A DNA stretch of 64,000 nt from Streptomyces sp. DH12 (lineage in GTDB: Bacteria > Actinomycetota > Actinomycetes > Streptomycetales > Streptomycetaceae), in contig NZ_JAHWGT010000020.1 in the NCBI RefSeq assembly GCF_020873895.1, positions 90,167-154,166 of the forward strand, read 5' to 3'. Shown here one piece after another: positions 1 to 8,877 of this stretch (position 1 is the first letter of the stretch; every line of letters begins with the position of its first letter). The notes below the pieces were generated by a model. That model was not told the DNA's origin. It was given only the letters and a program-made list of their open reading frames with translations, and ran no database searches. A program made the position numbers and the translations under genes.

Positions 1-213
1 GAGGAAGAGCCGCACGAGCGTGTCCAGGACCCCGTCCCCGCGGGTGGCGCGCAGGGCGGGCACCGTCTCGCTGCGGGCGAGGGCGGCGTAGGCGGTGGCC
101 CCGAGCCGGTCGAGCAGCCCGTCGGCGGTGAAGTCGGCGGCCAGGAAGGCGGTACGCAGAAGGGACGCGCGGTCCGGCACCGGGAGGCTGGTGGTCAGGC
201 TGGTCGTACTCAC
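1..213 (-). CDS. Probable methyltransferase, N-terminal part, runs off the window
   Basis: Seventy-one codons read leftward off the window edge from a GTG at 213. The ATG just upstream is followed two codons later by a stop, so this GTG is the first usable start. The visible part is mainly helical and Ala/Leu/Arg-rich, with RTAFLAADFTADGLLDRLG near the start. From memory it matches the helical N-terminal domain (DUF7059 type) that precedes the SAM-binding domain in a Streptomyces methyltransferase encoded next to hppA. The catalytic domain lies outside the window, so function rests on recall and gene order only. Confidence 0.45.
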   Translation of the reverse strand, partial: MSTTSLTTSLPVPDRASLLRTAFLAADFTADGLLDRLGATAYAALARSETVPALRATRGDGVLDTLVRLFL

Positions 214-333
214 ATGCTCATTGTGAGGGGCGCCACGGACAATGACGAACGGCCCGGCTTCCCTGTGGAAAACCGGGCCGGACGGGTGGTCCGCGTACCG
301 CTGCTCGGACGCGTGCCGCCCTCTCGCGTGCCG

Positions 334-1059
334 CTACTCCGACGCGCCGCTCGCGGTGGCCGAAGGCTTGGCGGAGGCGTCCGAGGGCTTCGCGGACGCG
401 GCCGGGGACGCGGCCGCTCCGCCGCCGGAGGCCGCCGCGGACGGGGACGCCGAGGTGCCGCCGCCGGGCTTGGCGGCCGGGCCGCTCGTCTTCGTCGGCG
501 CGACGGACGTCTTCGGCTTCTGGCAGCCCGGCTGCTTGGCCATGGCCTGGCCCAGTTCGCCCGACTGGAGCTTGGCCAGCGCGTCCTGGTCCATCTTCTC
601 GATCCGCTTCAGCCCGTCGGCGACGCCCTGGAGGCCCTCGGCGAACTTCTGCTGGTCGTTCGGATCGAGGGCGGTGACCCGCTTCTTCAGGTTCTCGTAG
701 GCCGTCGCGGTGGAGTTGAGTTCCTTCACGGCGTCCTGCTGGAGCTTCTCGCCGTTCTCGACGGGCGGGACGCCGGCGTCCTGTACCGCCTTGGCGAGCG
801 CCCGGTCGGTGTCGGCGATGTCCTGGAACGCCTTCGAGTCCGCCGCCTGGACATCGGCGGGCTTGCCGTCGGCCGCCGTGGAGATGATGGTCTGCTGGGC
901 GTCGGCCCGCTTCTGGATCTGCGGCTTCGCCTGGTCGCAGAACGTCTTGGCCCAGGCGTCCACCTTGCCGCGGTCGTCCTCACCGTCGTCGCTGCAACCC
1001 GACAGCACCAGTACGAGCACCGCACCGCTGGACAGCGCGGCTACAAGCTTCTTGTTCAC
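334..1059 (-). CDS. Secreted lipoprotein of unknown function
   Basis: A 241-residue exported lipoprotein. Residues 1-21 form a signal peptide (MNKK start, hydrophobic core) ending in the lipobox LVLSGC, with Cys22 the lipidation site. The middle (about 25-165) is helical and charged, with several Gln/Lys/Asp-rich stretches. The last 60 residues are a low-complexity Ala/Ser/Pro/Lys/Thr tail. I chose GTG at 1059 because it puts the signal peptide at the N-terminus and has a GGAAGGGA stretch upstream; a longer reading frame exists but has no signal. It lies downstream of hppA in the same direction, separated by about 210 bp. No enzymatic motif was recognised. Confidence 0.7.
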   Translation of the reverse strand: MNKKLVAALSSGAVLVLVLSGCSDDGEDDRGKVDAWAKTFCDQAKPQIQKRADAQQTIISTAADGKPADVQAADSKAFQDIADTDRALAKAVQDAGVPPVENGEKLQQDAVKELNSTATAYENLKKRVTALDPNDQQKFAEGLQGVADGLKRIEKMDQDALAKLQSGELGQAMAKQPGCQKPKTSVAPTKTSGPAAKPGGGTSASPSAAASGGGAAASPAASAKPSDASAKPSATASGASE

Positions 1060-1270
1060 CGGATTGGTCCCTTCCAAGGCTCTCGGCCCCGGAACATACA
1101 CGCCAAGTGGGCGACATCCGCGAGTCGTATGTCCACCGCATCCCCCTTTGCAGCCATTTGCACCACAAGAGAGAAGGCTCACCGTGACACGTCGGCGCCC
1201 GGTGCGCGGGGTTCGTCCATCCCGCGTACCGGGCGCCTGACCTGGCGTCACACCGTCGGCGCGAGGCCGC

Positions 1271-3670
1271 TCAACGGGTCGGCGTCACCTCGTCCGGTGG
1301 GTTCGCGACACGCCGGGGCGTGTCACCGTCGTCGTCCCCGGCCACGGAGCGCCGCTTCGACGCGTACACCGCCCCGACGATCACGAGGAGCGCCACCGTC
1401 GCGATCACGGCCCGCACGCCCGGGCTGGCGTCCGGACCGTGGCCGAACTGCACGACGGCGGGGGCGATGAGCAGCGCGACGAGGTTCATGACCTTCAGCA
1501 GCGGGTTGATCGCCGGGCCCGCCGTGTCCTTGAACGGGTCGCCCACCGTGTCGCCGATGACGGTCGCGGCGTGCGCCTCGCTGCCCTTGCCGCCGTGGTG
1601 GCCGTCCTCGACGAGTTTCTTGGCGTTGTCCCAGGCGCCGCCCGAGTTGGCCAGGAAGACCGCCATCAGCAGGCCCGTACCGATCGCACCGGCGAGGTAC
1701 GCGCCGAGCGCCCCGACGCCCAGGGTGAAGCCGACCGCGATCGGTGCCAGCACGGCGAGCAGTCCGGGGGTCGCCAGTTCCCGCAGGGCGTCCTTGGTGC
1801 AGATGTCCACGACCCGCCCGTACTCCGGCTTCTCGGAGTAGTCCATGATCCCCGGGCGCTCGCGGAACTGGCGCCGCACCTCGTAGACGACCGACCCGGC
1901 CGACCGCGAGACGGCGTTGATCGCCAGGCCGGAGAAGAGGAAGACGACCGCGGCGCCCAGGATGAGGCCGACGAGGTTGTTGGGCTGCGAGATGTCCATG
2001 CTGAGCGTCAGCTCGGTCGCCTCGGCTCCGACGTCGGCGACGGCGGTGGCGATGGCGTCGCGGTACGAACCGAACAACGCCGCGGCGGCGAGGACCGCCG
2101 TGGCGATGGCGATGCCCTTGGTGATGGCCTTGGTGGTGTTGCCGACGGCGTCGAGGTCGGTGAGGACCTGCGCGCCGGCGCCCTGGACGTCGCCGGACAT
2201 CTCGGCGATGCCCTGCGCGTTGTCGGAGACGGGCCCGAAGGTGTCCATCGCGACGATCACGCCGACGGTGGTGAGCAGCCCGGTGCCGGCGAGCGCCACG
2301 GCGAACAGCGCCAGGATGATCGACGTACCGCCGAGGAGGAACGCCCCGTAGACGGAGAGGCCGATGAGCAGCGCCGTGTAGACGGCGGACTCCAGGCCGA
2401 TGGAGATGCCCGCGAGGATCACGGTGGCGGGGCCGGTCAGGGCCGACTTGCCGATGTCCTTCACGGGCCGCCTGCCCGTCTCGGTGAAGTAGCCGGTCAG
2501 CTGCTGGATCAGTGCGGCCAGGACGATGCCGATCGCGACGGCGACGAGGGCCAGGACCCGCGGGTCGCCGCCGTGGGCCTGGACGGCCGGGTCGGTGACG
2601 CCCTGCAGCTCCGCGTAGGAGGACGGCAGGTAGACGTAGGCGGCGACGGCGACGAGGGCCAGGGAGATCAGCGCGGAGATGAAGAAGCCGCGGTTGATCG
2701 CCGACATCCCGCTGCGGTCGGCGCGCCGCGGCGCGACCGCGAACACGCCGATCATCGCGGTGACGACGCCGATCGCCGGGACGATCAGCGGGAAGACGAG
2801 GCCCAGGTCGCCGAAGGCGGCCGTGCCGAGGATCAGCGCGGCGACCAGCGTGACGGCGTACGACTCGAAGAGGTCGGCGGCCATGCCCGCGCAGTCGCCG
2901 ACGTTGTCCCCGACGTTGTCGGCGATGGTGGCGGCGTTGCGCGGGTCGTCCTCGGGGATGCCCTGCTCGACCTTGCCGACGAGGTCGGCGCCGACGTCGG
3001 CCGCCTTGGTGAAGATGCCGCCGCCGACCCTCATGAACATGGCGATGAGCGCGGCGCCGAGGCCGAAGCCCTCCAGGACCTTCGGCGCGTCGGCCGCGTA
3101 GACGAGCACCACGCAGGAGGCGCCGAGGAGGCCGAGGCCGACGGTGAACATGCCGACGACGCCGCCCGTACGGAAAGCGATCTTCATGGCCTTGTGCGCG
3201 ACGGCCGTCAGGTCCTTTTCCGGTTCGCCCGGCGCCGGGGTCGCCTCACGCGCCGCCGCCGCCACCCGCACATTGGCGCGGACCGCGAGGCGCATGCCGA
3301 TGTATCCGGTGACGGCGGAGAAAAGCGCGCCGACGAGGAAGAACAAGGAACGCCCCGCGCGCTGCGACCAGTCGTCCGCCGGAAGCAGGAACAAGAGGAA
3401 GAACACGACGACCGCGAAGATCCCCACGGTCCTCAATTGCCGGGCGAGATAGGCGTTCGCTCCCTCCTGGACCGCGGCGGCGATCTCCTTCATGGATTCG
3501 GTGCCCTCACCGGCGGCCAGCACCTGGCGAACGAGCAGCTGGGCGACGATCAGGGCGAGCAGCGCCACGGCCGCGACCACGATCACGATGGTCCGGTTCC
3601 CCTCGGTGAGAACCGCGGCGGCGAGAGAGATCGAGTCGTAGGACTGCTGTGGGTCGAAGAGCCCCGCCAT
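1271..3670 (-). CDS. hppA: Membrane-bound proton-translocating pyrophosphatase
   Basis: A 799-residue integral membrane pyrophosphatase that couples PPi hydrolysis to proton export. The family signature is clear: DVGADLVGK at 226-234, EDDPRN at 240-245 and DNVGDNVGD at 251-259, the Asp/Lys cluster that binds Mg-PPi. GNTTK at 510-514 has Lys at the position that separates K+-independent enzymes (Lys) from K+-dependent ones (Ala), so I infer a K+-independent proton pump. There are about 16 hydrophobic segments and a short basic, polar C-terminus. ATG at 3670 is preceded by AAGGAGGA. The gene lies downstream of the bldG-linked kinase but beyond a strong terminator, so it is probably transcribed separately. 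Confidence 0.95.
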   Translation of the reverse strand: MAGLFDPQQSYDSISLAAAVLTEGNRTIVIVVAAVALLALIVAQLLVRQVLAAGEGTESMKEIAAAVQEGANAYLARQLRTVGIFAVVVFFLLFLLPADDWSQRAGRSLFFLVGALFSAVTGYIGMRLAVRANVRVAAAAREATPAPGEPEKDLTAVAHKAMKIAFRTGGVVGMFTVGLGLLGASCVVLVYAADAPKVLEGFGLGAALIAMFMRVGGGIFTKAADVGADLVGKVEQGIPEDDPRNAATIADNVGDNVGDCAGMAADLFESYAVTLVAALILGTAAFGDLGLVFPLIVPAIGVVTAMIGVFAVAPRRADRSGMSAINRGFFISALISLALVAVAAYVYLPSSYAELQGVTDPAVQAHGGDPRVLALVAVAIGIVLAALIQQLTGYFTETGRRPVKDIGKSALTGPATVILAGISIGLESAVYTALLIGLSVYGAFLLGGTSIILALFAVALAGTGLLTTVGVIVAMDTFGPVSDNAQGIAEMSGDVQGAGAQVLTDLDAVGNTTKAITKGIAIATAVLAAAALFGSYRDAIATAVADVGAEATELTLSMDISQPNNLVGLILGAAVVFLFSGLAINAVSRSAGSVVYEVRRQFRERPGIMDYSEKPEYGRVVDICTKDALRELATPGLLAVLAPIAVGFTLGVGALGAYLAGAIGTGLLMAVFLANSGGAWDNAKKLVEDGHHGGKGSEAHAATVIGDTVGDPFKDTAGPAINPLLKVMNLVALLIAPAVVQFGHGPDASPGVRAVIATVALLVIVGAVYASKRRSVAGDDDGDTPRRVANPPDEVTPTR

Positions 3671-3860
3671 TCGTCCTCCTTGACGTCAGAACTCAAGATG
3701 TGGACGGATTGTAGGGAGCGGAACCCGATCAAAACAGGGCGCCGAAGAACACCATTGTCCGGTGTTCACCCGTCGGCAAATGATCCATTCCGAAAATCCA
3801 CCCGGACGCAGTAATGGGGCGGGGGTGTGAACCGCAGGACGATCGCGGGCGGGGAGTTGC

Positions 3861-3894
3861 GGGAAAAAGAAAAAGGCCCTGCTCAGCAGGGCCT
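3861..3894 (-). terminator. Rho-independent terminator after the RsbW-like gene
   Basis: A perfect 9-bp stem (AGGCCCTGC with its complement, 3-base loop TCA) at 3874-3894. In the leftward direction it is followed by TTTTTCTTTTT, a classic intrinsic terminator ending the gene at 3924-4382 and insulating hppA. Confidence 0.9.
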
Positions 3895-3923
3895 GGGAGC
3901 GGTTCTCCGCCATGCGGGAGGGA

Positions 3924-4382
3924 TCAGGGCGCCTCGGCCGAAGCCGGCCTGGGCCAGCTCATCCGAATGAGTCCGCCGTGTTCGCCGGCGGAGACCTCGA
4001 CGTCGTCGACGAGCCCGCTGATCACGGCGAGGCCCATCTGGTCCTCGCCCTCCGCGTCGTCGAAGTCCTGCGACGGCGCGCCCTCGCGCGAGCCGGGGAC
4101 GCCCGCGGCGTCGGCGGCCGCGACCCCGGCGCCGGGCACCTCGTCGCCGACCTCGATGGAGAACGCCTTCTCCTCCTCGTTCAGCAGGACGCGCACGGGC
4201 GCCTCGACGCCGTTGCTGCGGTGCAGGCCGACGGCGCGCGAGCAGGCCTCGCCCACGGCGAGCCTCACCTCGTCCAGCACGGCTTCGTCGACCCCGGCCC
4301 GGCGCGCCACGGCGGCCGCCACCAACCGGGCGGTCCGGACGTGCTCGGGCTGGGCGCTGAAGCGGAGTTCAACGGTGGCCAT
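3924..4382 (-). CDS. apgA: RsbW-type ATP-binding anti-sigma factor next to bldG
   Basis: A 152-residue GHKL-ATPase (HATPase_c_2) protein. It starts MATVELRFSA from ATG at 4382, with GAGGGGGA upstream. The N-box region EVRLAVGEACSRAV (about 40-55) and the G1-type motif DQMGLAVISGL near residue 125 are visible. Proteins of this family act as switch kinases or anti-sigma factors. The gene lies downstream of bldG in the same orientation, and from memory the S. coelicolor orthologue (orf3/ApgA) is a BldG partner; the symbol rests on that position. A longer frame starting at 4445 exists but lacks a convincing ribosome site. Transcription ends at the hairpin at 3874-3894. Confidence 0.82.
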   Translation of the reverse strand: MATVELRFSAQPEHVRTARLVAAAVARRAGVDEAVLDEVRLAVGEACSRAVGLHRSNGVEAPVRVLLNEEEKAFSIEVGDEVPGAGVAAADAAGVPGSREGAPSQDFDDAEGEDQMGLAVISGLVDDVEVSAGEHGGLIRMSWPRPASAEAP

Positions 4383-5050
4383 GCGGTCCCCCTCGGGCGT
4401 ACGAGCGTGCGACTCAGGGACCTCGCCGGGCCGGCTGCCCGGCATCCCTGCCGTTCCTCCGGATGCCCCGGGTCCACCCGGTCCATCCCCACCGGCCGAG
4501 ACTCGGCCGGGCTGTGACCCGCGCCCGGGCGTGTCCGCGCACCGAGCGGGGCCTGACCGCCCGCGACGGCGCCCGTGGCGGCGCGCCTCGGGCGGGCGCC
4601 CGGGAGCCGGTGCGGCCGGTATGGACGGGAACCTCGCGGGTCCCGCACCATGCCGCCCTCGCGGCGCCTACGGCTTGTCCTACCCGCGCGGAAGCGCCGC
4701 CTCACGGCTGAGCCGACGAGTGGCCGTAACGCCTCCCCGGCGCCCGGCCGTAGCCCGCCGTCCGACACCGACGCGACGTCACAGGCCAAGCCGCGGCCAC
4801 GCCGGGCCTCGCCCGGTCCCTTCCGGCGCCGCGCCCGGGCCGGACGCCTCGGGCCGAACGGCGCCGGCACGGCACGACGAGGACCGGCACCGCACCCCCG
4901 TGACGGGGTGCCTGCCGGTCCGGCGGCCTGGCCCTTGGGCCAGGGGCCCTGGTCCGGTCACCGAAGCCGTACCGGCCCGCCTTCCGGGAGCCGGCGCCAC
5001 GCCGTGGCCCTGCCCCGGCGGAGACCGGGACGGGACCTGCGGTCAGGGCG
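4383..5050. other. 668-bp gene-free interval between bldG and the anti-sigma gene
   Basis: Open frames here are arginine/proline-rich shadows without ribosome sites or family features. The interval is very GC-rich and has tandem hairpins at 4927-4944 (CCTGGCCC/GGGCCAGG) and overlapping CCAGGG/CCCTGG at 4940-4952. These lack a T-run but could slow or end transcription after bldG, giving a bldG-only transcript and a longer two-gene transcript. No other element was recognised. Confidence 0.5.
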
Positions 5051-5404
5051 TCAGTCGGTGGCGGCGACGGCCTCGTCGACCGTCGTGTGGATGGGGAACA
5101 CCTTCGTCAGACCGGTGATCCGGAAGATCTTCAGAATGCGCTCCTGGTTGCAGACGAGGCGCAACGAACCCTCATGGGCACGCACCCGCTTCAGGCCGCC
5201 CACGAGGACGCCGAGGCCGGTGGAGTCCAGGAAGTCCACGCCCTCCATGTCGACGACCAGGTGGTAGCTGCCGTCGTTCACCAACTCGACCAACTGCTCG
5301 CGCAGCTTGGGCGCGGTATACACATCAATCTCGCCACCGACCTCGACGACCGTACGGTCGCCACCAGGGCCGGACACATTGCGAGTCGACAGGGACAGGT
5401 CCAC
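5051..5404 (-). CDS. bldG: BldG anti-anti-sigma factor
   Basis: A 117-residue STAS-domain protein of the SpoIIAA/RsbV class, required for aerial growth and antibiotic production in Streptomyces. The sequence is nearly identical to remembered BldG, including [16 protein letters not shown] and [13 protein letters not shown]. Ser61 in DSTGLG is the expected phosphorylation site that controls binding to anti-sigma factors. There is a small Gly-rich insertion near residues 10-15 (NVSGPGG) relative to the usual start. The start is GTG at 5404 with GGAGGATCC upstream. It is divergent from the helicase gene at 5483, so the 78 bp between them hold both promoters. Confidence 0.96.
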   Translation of the reverse strand: MDLSLSTRNVSGPGGDRTVVEVGGEIDVYTAPKLREQLVELVNDGSYHLVVDMEGVDFLDSTGLGVLVGGLKRVRAHEGSLRLVCNQERILKIFRITGLTKVFPIHTTVDEAVAATD

Positions 5405-5482
5405 GGATCCTCCAGCACCTTGCTATCGAGCGGTCGCCCCCGGGTCTCCCCAGCGGAGCCAGGAGGCGGATCGCCAGCCGCG

Positions 5483-7978
5483 ATGGCATTCAATCACTTA
5501 CCAGCAGCCATGCACGACGCCTTGGGAGCATTGTCCGTCACGCCGGTGACACACTCGGTGTCGATGGCCAGGAATCACCGCCCCAGTCGTCCTCCCGAGA
5601 ACGGGGACGCCCGCCCCTCTCCCGGTACGGTCCTCGACCGGCTCGCCGCGAGGGCGAACCGGGCTGCGCGCATCACTCATACGGAGCACCTGCCCCCGAG
5701 GGAGGGGCGCCATGCCGTATGGCCGGACCGCATCCGCCCGGAAGTGATCAACGCCATTCACCTGGCCGGCGTCGACCACCCGTGGGCCCACCAGGCGGCG
5801 GCCGCCGAGCACGCCCTGGACGGCGAGTCGGTCGTGATCGCCACGGGCACGGCGTCCGGCAAGTCCCTCGCTTATCTCGCGCCCGTCCTGTCCACGCTCC
5901 TGGACGGTTCGGAGGCGGCGAACGGGCGTGGCGCCACCGCCCTGTACCTCTCCCCCACCAAGGCGCTCGCCGCCGACCAGCTGCGCGCCGTGAAGGCGCT
6001 CGCCGCTCCCCTCGGCACCCGCGTCCGGCCGGCCGTGTACGACGGCGACACGCCGGTCGAGGAACGCGAGTGGGTCCGCCAGTACGCCAACTACGTGCTG
6101 ACCAACCCCGACATGCTGCACCGGGGCGTACTCCCGTCCCACCCCCGCTGGTCCTCCTTCCTGCGCGCCCTGCGCTACGTCGTCATCGACGAATGCCACA
6201 CCTACCGGGGCGTTTTCGGCTCGCACGTCGCCCAGGTGCTGCGCCGTCTGCGCCGCCTGTGCGCCCGATACGGCTCCGAGCCGGTCTTCCTCCTCGCCTC
6301 CGCCACCGCCGCGGAACCCGCCGCCGCCGCGTGCCGCCTCACCGGCCTGCCGGTGAGGGAGGTGGCCGACGACGCCTCCCCGCGCGGCGAACTGGTCTTC
6401 GCCCTGTGGGAGCCCCCGCTGACCGAGCTGCGGGGGGAGCACGGCGCGCCGGTACGCCGCACCGCCACCGCGGAGACCGCCGACCTGCTGACCGACCTGA
6501 CGGTCCAGGGAGTGCGGTCGGTGGCGTTCGTCCGGTCACGTCGGGGGGCCGAACTGATCTCCGTGATCGCCCAGGAGCGGCTCGCCGAGGTGGACCGCTC
6601 CCTCGCCCGCCGGGTCGCCGCCTACCGGGGCGGCTACCTGCCAGAGGAGCGGCGGGCCCTGGAGCGGGCGCTCCACTCCGGCGAGCTGCTCGGCCTGGCC
6701 GCGACGACCGCCCTGGAGCTGGGCATCGACGTCTCGGGCCTGGACGCGGTCATCATCGCCGGGTACCCGGGGACGCGCGCGTCCCTGTGGCAGCAGGCCG
6801 GGCGCGCCGGACGGTCCGGCGAGGGCGCCCTGGCCGTGCTCGTCGCCCGCGACGACCCGCTCGACACCTACCTCGTCCACCACCCGGAGGCCCTGTTCCG
6901 CCGGCCGGTGGAGTCGACCGTCCTCGACCCGGACAACCCGTACGTCCTCGCCCCCCATCTGTGCGCGGCGGCGGCCGAGGTCCCGCTGACCGACGGCGAC
7001 CTGGAGCTGTTCGGCCCGTCCGCCCCCGACCTGCTGCCCCAGCTGGAGGGGGCCGGCCTGCTGCGCCGGCGCGTGTCCGGTTGGTACTGGACCCGACGTG
7101 AGCGGGCGGCCGACCTCGCCGACATCCGGGGCGCGGGCGGCACCCCGGTGCAGATCGTGGAAGCCGGTACCGGCCGTCTCCTCGGCACCGTCGACGCGGC
7201 GGCGGCCCACACCACCGTCCACGAGGGCGCCGTCCACCTCCACCAGGGCCGCACCCACCTCGTACGCCGGCTCGACCTGAAGGACTCCGTCGCCCTCGTG
7301 GAGGAGGCCGACCCCCCGTACTCCACCACCGCCCGCGACACCACCTCCATCTCCGTCCTGGAGACCGACACGCAGGTCCCGTGGGGTGACGGCCGGCTCT
7401 GCTACGGCTCCGTCGAGGTCACCAACCAGGTGGTCTCCTTCCTCCGCCGCCGGGTCATCACCGGCGAGGTCCTCGGTGAGACGAAGCTCGACCTCCCACC
7501 GCGCACCCTGCGCACCCGGGCCGTTTGGTGGACGGTGACGGAGGACCAGCTCGACGCGGCCCGCGTGAACCCCGAGCAGCTCGGCGGGGCGCTCCACGCG
7601 GCCGAACACGCCTCGATCGGCCTGCTGCCGCTCTTCGCCACCTGCGACCGCTGGGACATCGGCGGTGTGTCGGTCCCCCTGCACCCGGACACGCTGCTGC
7701 CCACGGTCTTCGTGTACGACGGCCACCCGGGCGGGGCCGGCTTCGCCGAGCGCGCCTTCCACACCGCCCGGGCGTGGCTGGAGGCGACCCGCGAGGCCAT
7801 CGCGTCCTGCGAGTGCGAGGCGGGCTGCCCGTCCTGCATCCAGTCACCCAAGTGCGGCAACGGCAACGACCCCCTCCACAAGCGCGGCGCGGTACGCCTG
7901 CTCACCGAACTGCTGCGGGGCGCTCCCGAGGACCCGCGAGGTCGGGCGGTCGCCGTGGAGGAGGCACCGGGCGTCTAG
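5483..7978 (+). CDS. DEAD/DEAH-type helicase with C-terminal DUF1998 cysteine cluster (MrfA/YprA-like)
   Basis: An 831-residue superfamily 2 helicase. Walker A ATGTASGKS lies at 120-128, motif Ia-like YLSPTKALAADQ at 155-166, the DEAH-box variant DECH at 236-239, and motif VI GRAGRSGEG in the second RecA domain. The C-terminal part (about 560-831) is DUF1998-like, with the four-cysteine cluster CECEAGCPSCIQSPKCG at about 775-791. This architecture is that of MrfA/YprA, 3'-5' helicases tied to mitomycin-type DNA repair. I chose ATG at 5483 because the frame upstream overlaps the bldG coding region. The C-terminus overlaps the converging TadE/G-like frame by 77 nt. Confidence 0.85.
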   Translation: MAFNHLPAAMHDALGALSVTPVTHSVSMARNHRPSRPPENGDARPSPGTVLDRLAARANRAARITHTEHLPPREGRHAVWPDRIRPEVINAIHLAGVDHPWAHQAAAAEHALDGESVVIATGTASGKSLAYLAPVLSTLLDGSEAANGRGATALYLSPTKALAADQLRAVKALAAPLGTRVRPAVYDGDTPVEEREWVRQYANYVLTNPDMLHRGVLPSHPRWSSFLRALRYVVIDECHTYRGVFGSHVAQVLRRLRRLCARYGSEPVFLLASATAAEPAAAACRLTGLPVREVADDASPRGELVFALWEPPLTELRGEHGAPVRRTATAETADLLTDLTVQGVRSVAFVRSRRGAELISVIAQERLAEVDRSLARRVAAYRGGYLPEERRALERALHSGELLGLAATTALELGIDVSGLDAVIIAGYPGTRASLWQQAGRAGRSGEGALAVLVARDDPLDTYLVHHPEALFRRPVESTVLDPDNPYVLAPHLCAAAAEVPLTDGDLELFGPSAPDLLPQLEGAGLLRRRVSGWYWTRRERAADLADIRGAGGTPVQIVEAGTGRLLGTVDAAAAHTTVHEGAVHLHQGRTHLVRRLDLKDSVALVEEADPPYSTTARDTTSISVLETDTQVPWGDGRLCYGSVEVTNQVVSFLRRRVITGEVLGETKLDLPPRTLRTRAVWWTVTEDQLDAARVNPEQLGGALHAAEHASIGLLPLFATCDRWDIGGVSVPLHPDTLLPTVFVYDGHPGGAGFAERAFHTARAWLEATREAIASCECEAGCPSCIQSPKCGNGNDPLHKRGAVRLLTELLRGAPEDPRGRAVAVEEAPGV

Positions 7979-8393
7979 CGCCCGCCGGGCCCGACGACCG
8001 AGCAGCAGCCGCTCGCGAACCCGGCCACGTCCCGCCGGCCCCCGGCGCCCCCGGCCACGCCTCGGGAGGGCCGGCGCGGGACCTGACCTCCGGCGCGTAC
8101 GGGCCGAACCTTGCCCGGGCCGTCACCTCGGCGATCTCGCCGCGCACGTCACACCGCGCCACTTCGGCACGCTGCGCGCGGGCGACCCGTGCCGCCGCCC
8201 GGCACGCCTCGTCAGCGCCCTGCAGTGCCCGGTCGGCCGCCGCGAGGGCGGCCAGGTCGGCGGCTCCGCCGGCCCTGTGCCGGGCGGTCACGGCCTGCCC
8301 CAGGGCCAGTACCGCCGCGAAGACGACGCACAGCGCTCCCGCCGCCAGGGCCGCCCACACGCTGGCCGAGCCCCGGTCCCGGCCACGGGTCAG
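7902..8393 (-). CDS. Rv3654c-like TadE/G family protein
   Basis: About 163 residues. After RDRGSASVW comes one transmembrane helix (about 13-32, LAAGALCVVFAAVLALGQAV) and then HRAGGAADLAALAAADRAL, the hallmark of the TadG/Rv3654c flp-pilus group. The C-terminal half is Arg/Pro/Gly-rich. It follows tadE with overlapping codons. The start is uncertain: a CTG at 8393 overlaps the tadE stop, and a GTG further upstream would give a longer overlap. The 3' end overlaps the helicase gene by 77 nt on the other strand, so the last 25 residues may not be conserved. The protein probably sits in the membrane with the other Tad components. Confidence 0.65.
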   Translation of the reverse strand: MTRGRDRGSASVWAALAAGALCVVFAAVLALGQAVTARHRAGGAADLAALAAADRALQGADEACRAAARVARAQRAEVARCDVRGEIAEVTARARFGPYAPEVRSRAGPPEAWPGAPGAGGTWPGSRAAAARSSGPAGARRPVPPPRRPPDLAGPRERPAAVR

Positions 8394-8734
8394 TCCGGCC
8401 CGCTCGCGGTCGGGGCGGCCACCGTGTCCTCCGCCAGGGCGGCCGCCTCCGCGCGGAGCGTCATCGTCCACGGGGCCGGGCCGGGCGCGGGCGCCTCCAC
8501 CCGCACCCGCCACAACTCGCCGACCCGCTCCAGGACCACGTCCGCCCCCTGCGGGGCCGCGGCACGAGCGGCGGCCAGCACCGACTGCTCCGGCTCCGAG
8601 CGGGCCGCCGCCCGGGCTCCCGCACGGGCCGCGTCCACGCACTGGATCTGCGCGGCCCCCGCGACGATCCCCCACAGCAGGGTCAGGGTGAAGAGCACCA
8701 GGGCCGGCATGGCCAGGGCCGCCTCGGCCGTCAC
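8390..8734 (-). CDS. TadE-like pilus assembly protein
   Basis: About 114 residues from GTG at 8734. The N-terminus is the TadE signature DRGSVTAEAALAMPALVLF, with one transmembrane helix followed by VDAARAGARAAARSE and a small beta-rich periplasmic-type domain. TadE pseudopilins join the Tad machinery at the membrane. If translation starts upstream, no ATG or GTG is in frame before the previous gene's stop, so the GTG within the signature is the best choice, though a non-standard start nearer 8880 is possible. It lies between the DUF4244 gene and the Rv3654c-like gene. Confidence 0.68.
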   Translation of the reverse strand: MTAEAALAMPALVLFTLTLLWGIVAGAAQIQCVDAARAGARAAARSEPEQSVLAAARAAAPQGADVVLERVGELWRVRVEAPAPGPAPWTMTLRAEAAALAEDTVAAPTASGPD

Positions 8735-8877
8735 GGACCCCCGATCGGCCCGGCTCCCGACGCGCGGGCCCTTCCCGGTGGCCCGCCGCTGGGCGACGGG
8801 GTCCGGGCAGGTGGGCTGCGGGCGGGCCGACTGCGGGGCAATGAGCCGCGGGCGGGCCGGCTGCGGCGGGGCGGGGC

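Noticed and set aside
1439-3814. A 791-codon rightward frame opposite hppA
   Set aside because: It is rich in Asp, Gly, Arg and His with no domain, no ribosome site, and mirrors the strong hppA gene; a GC-bias shadow.
5087-5482. N-terminal extension of the helicase frame
   Set aside because: It runs through bldG on the other strand and lacks a good ribosome site; ATG 5483 is preferred.
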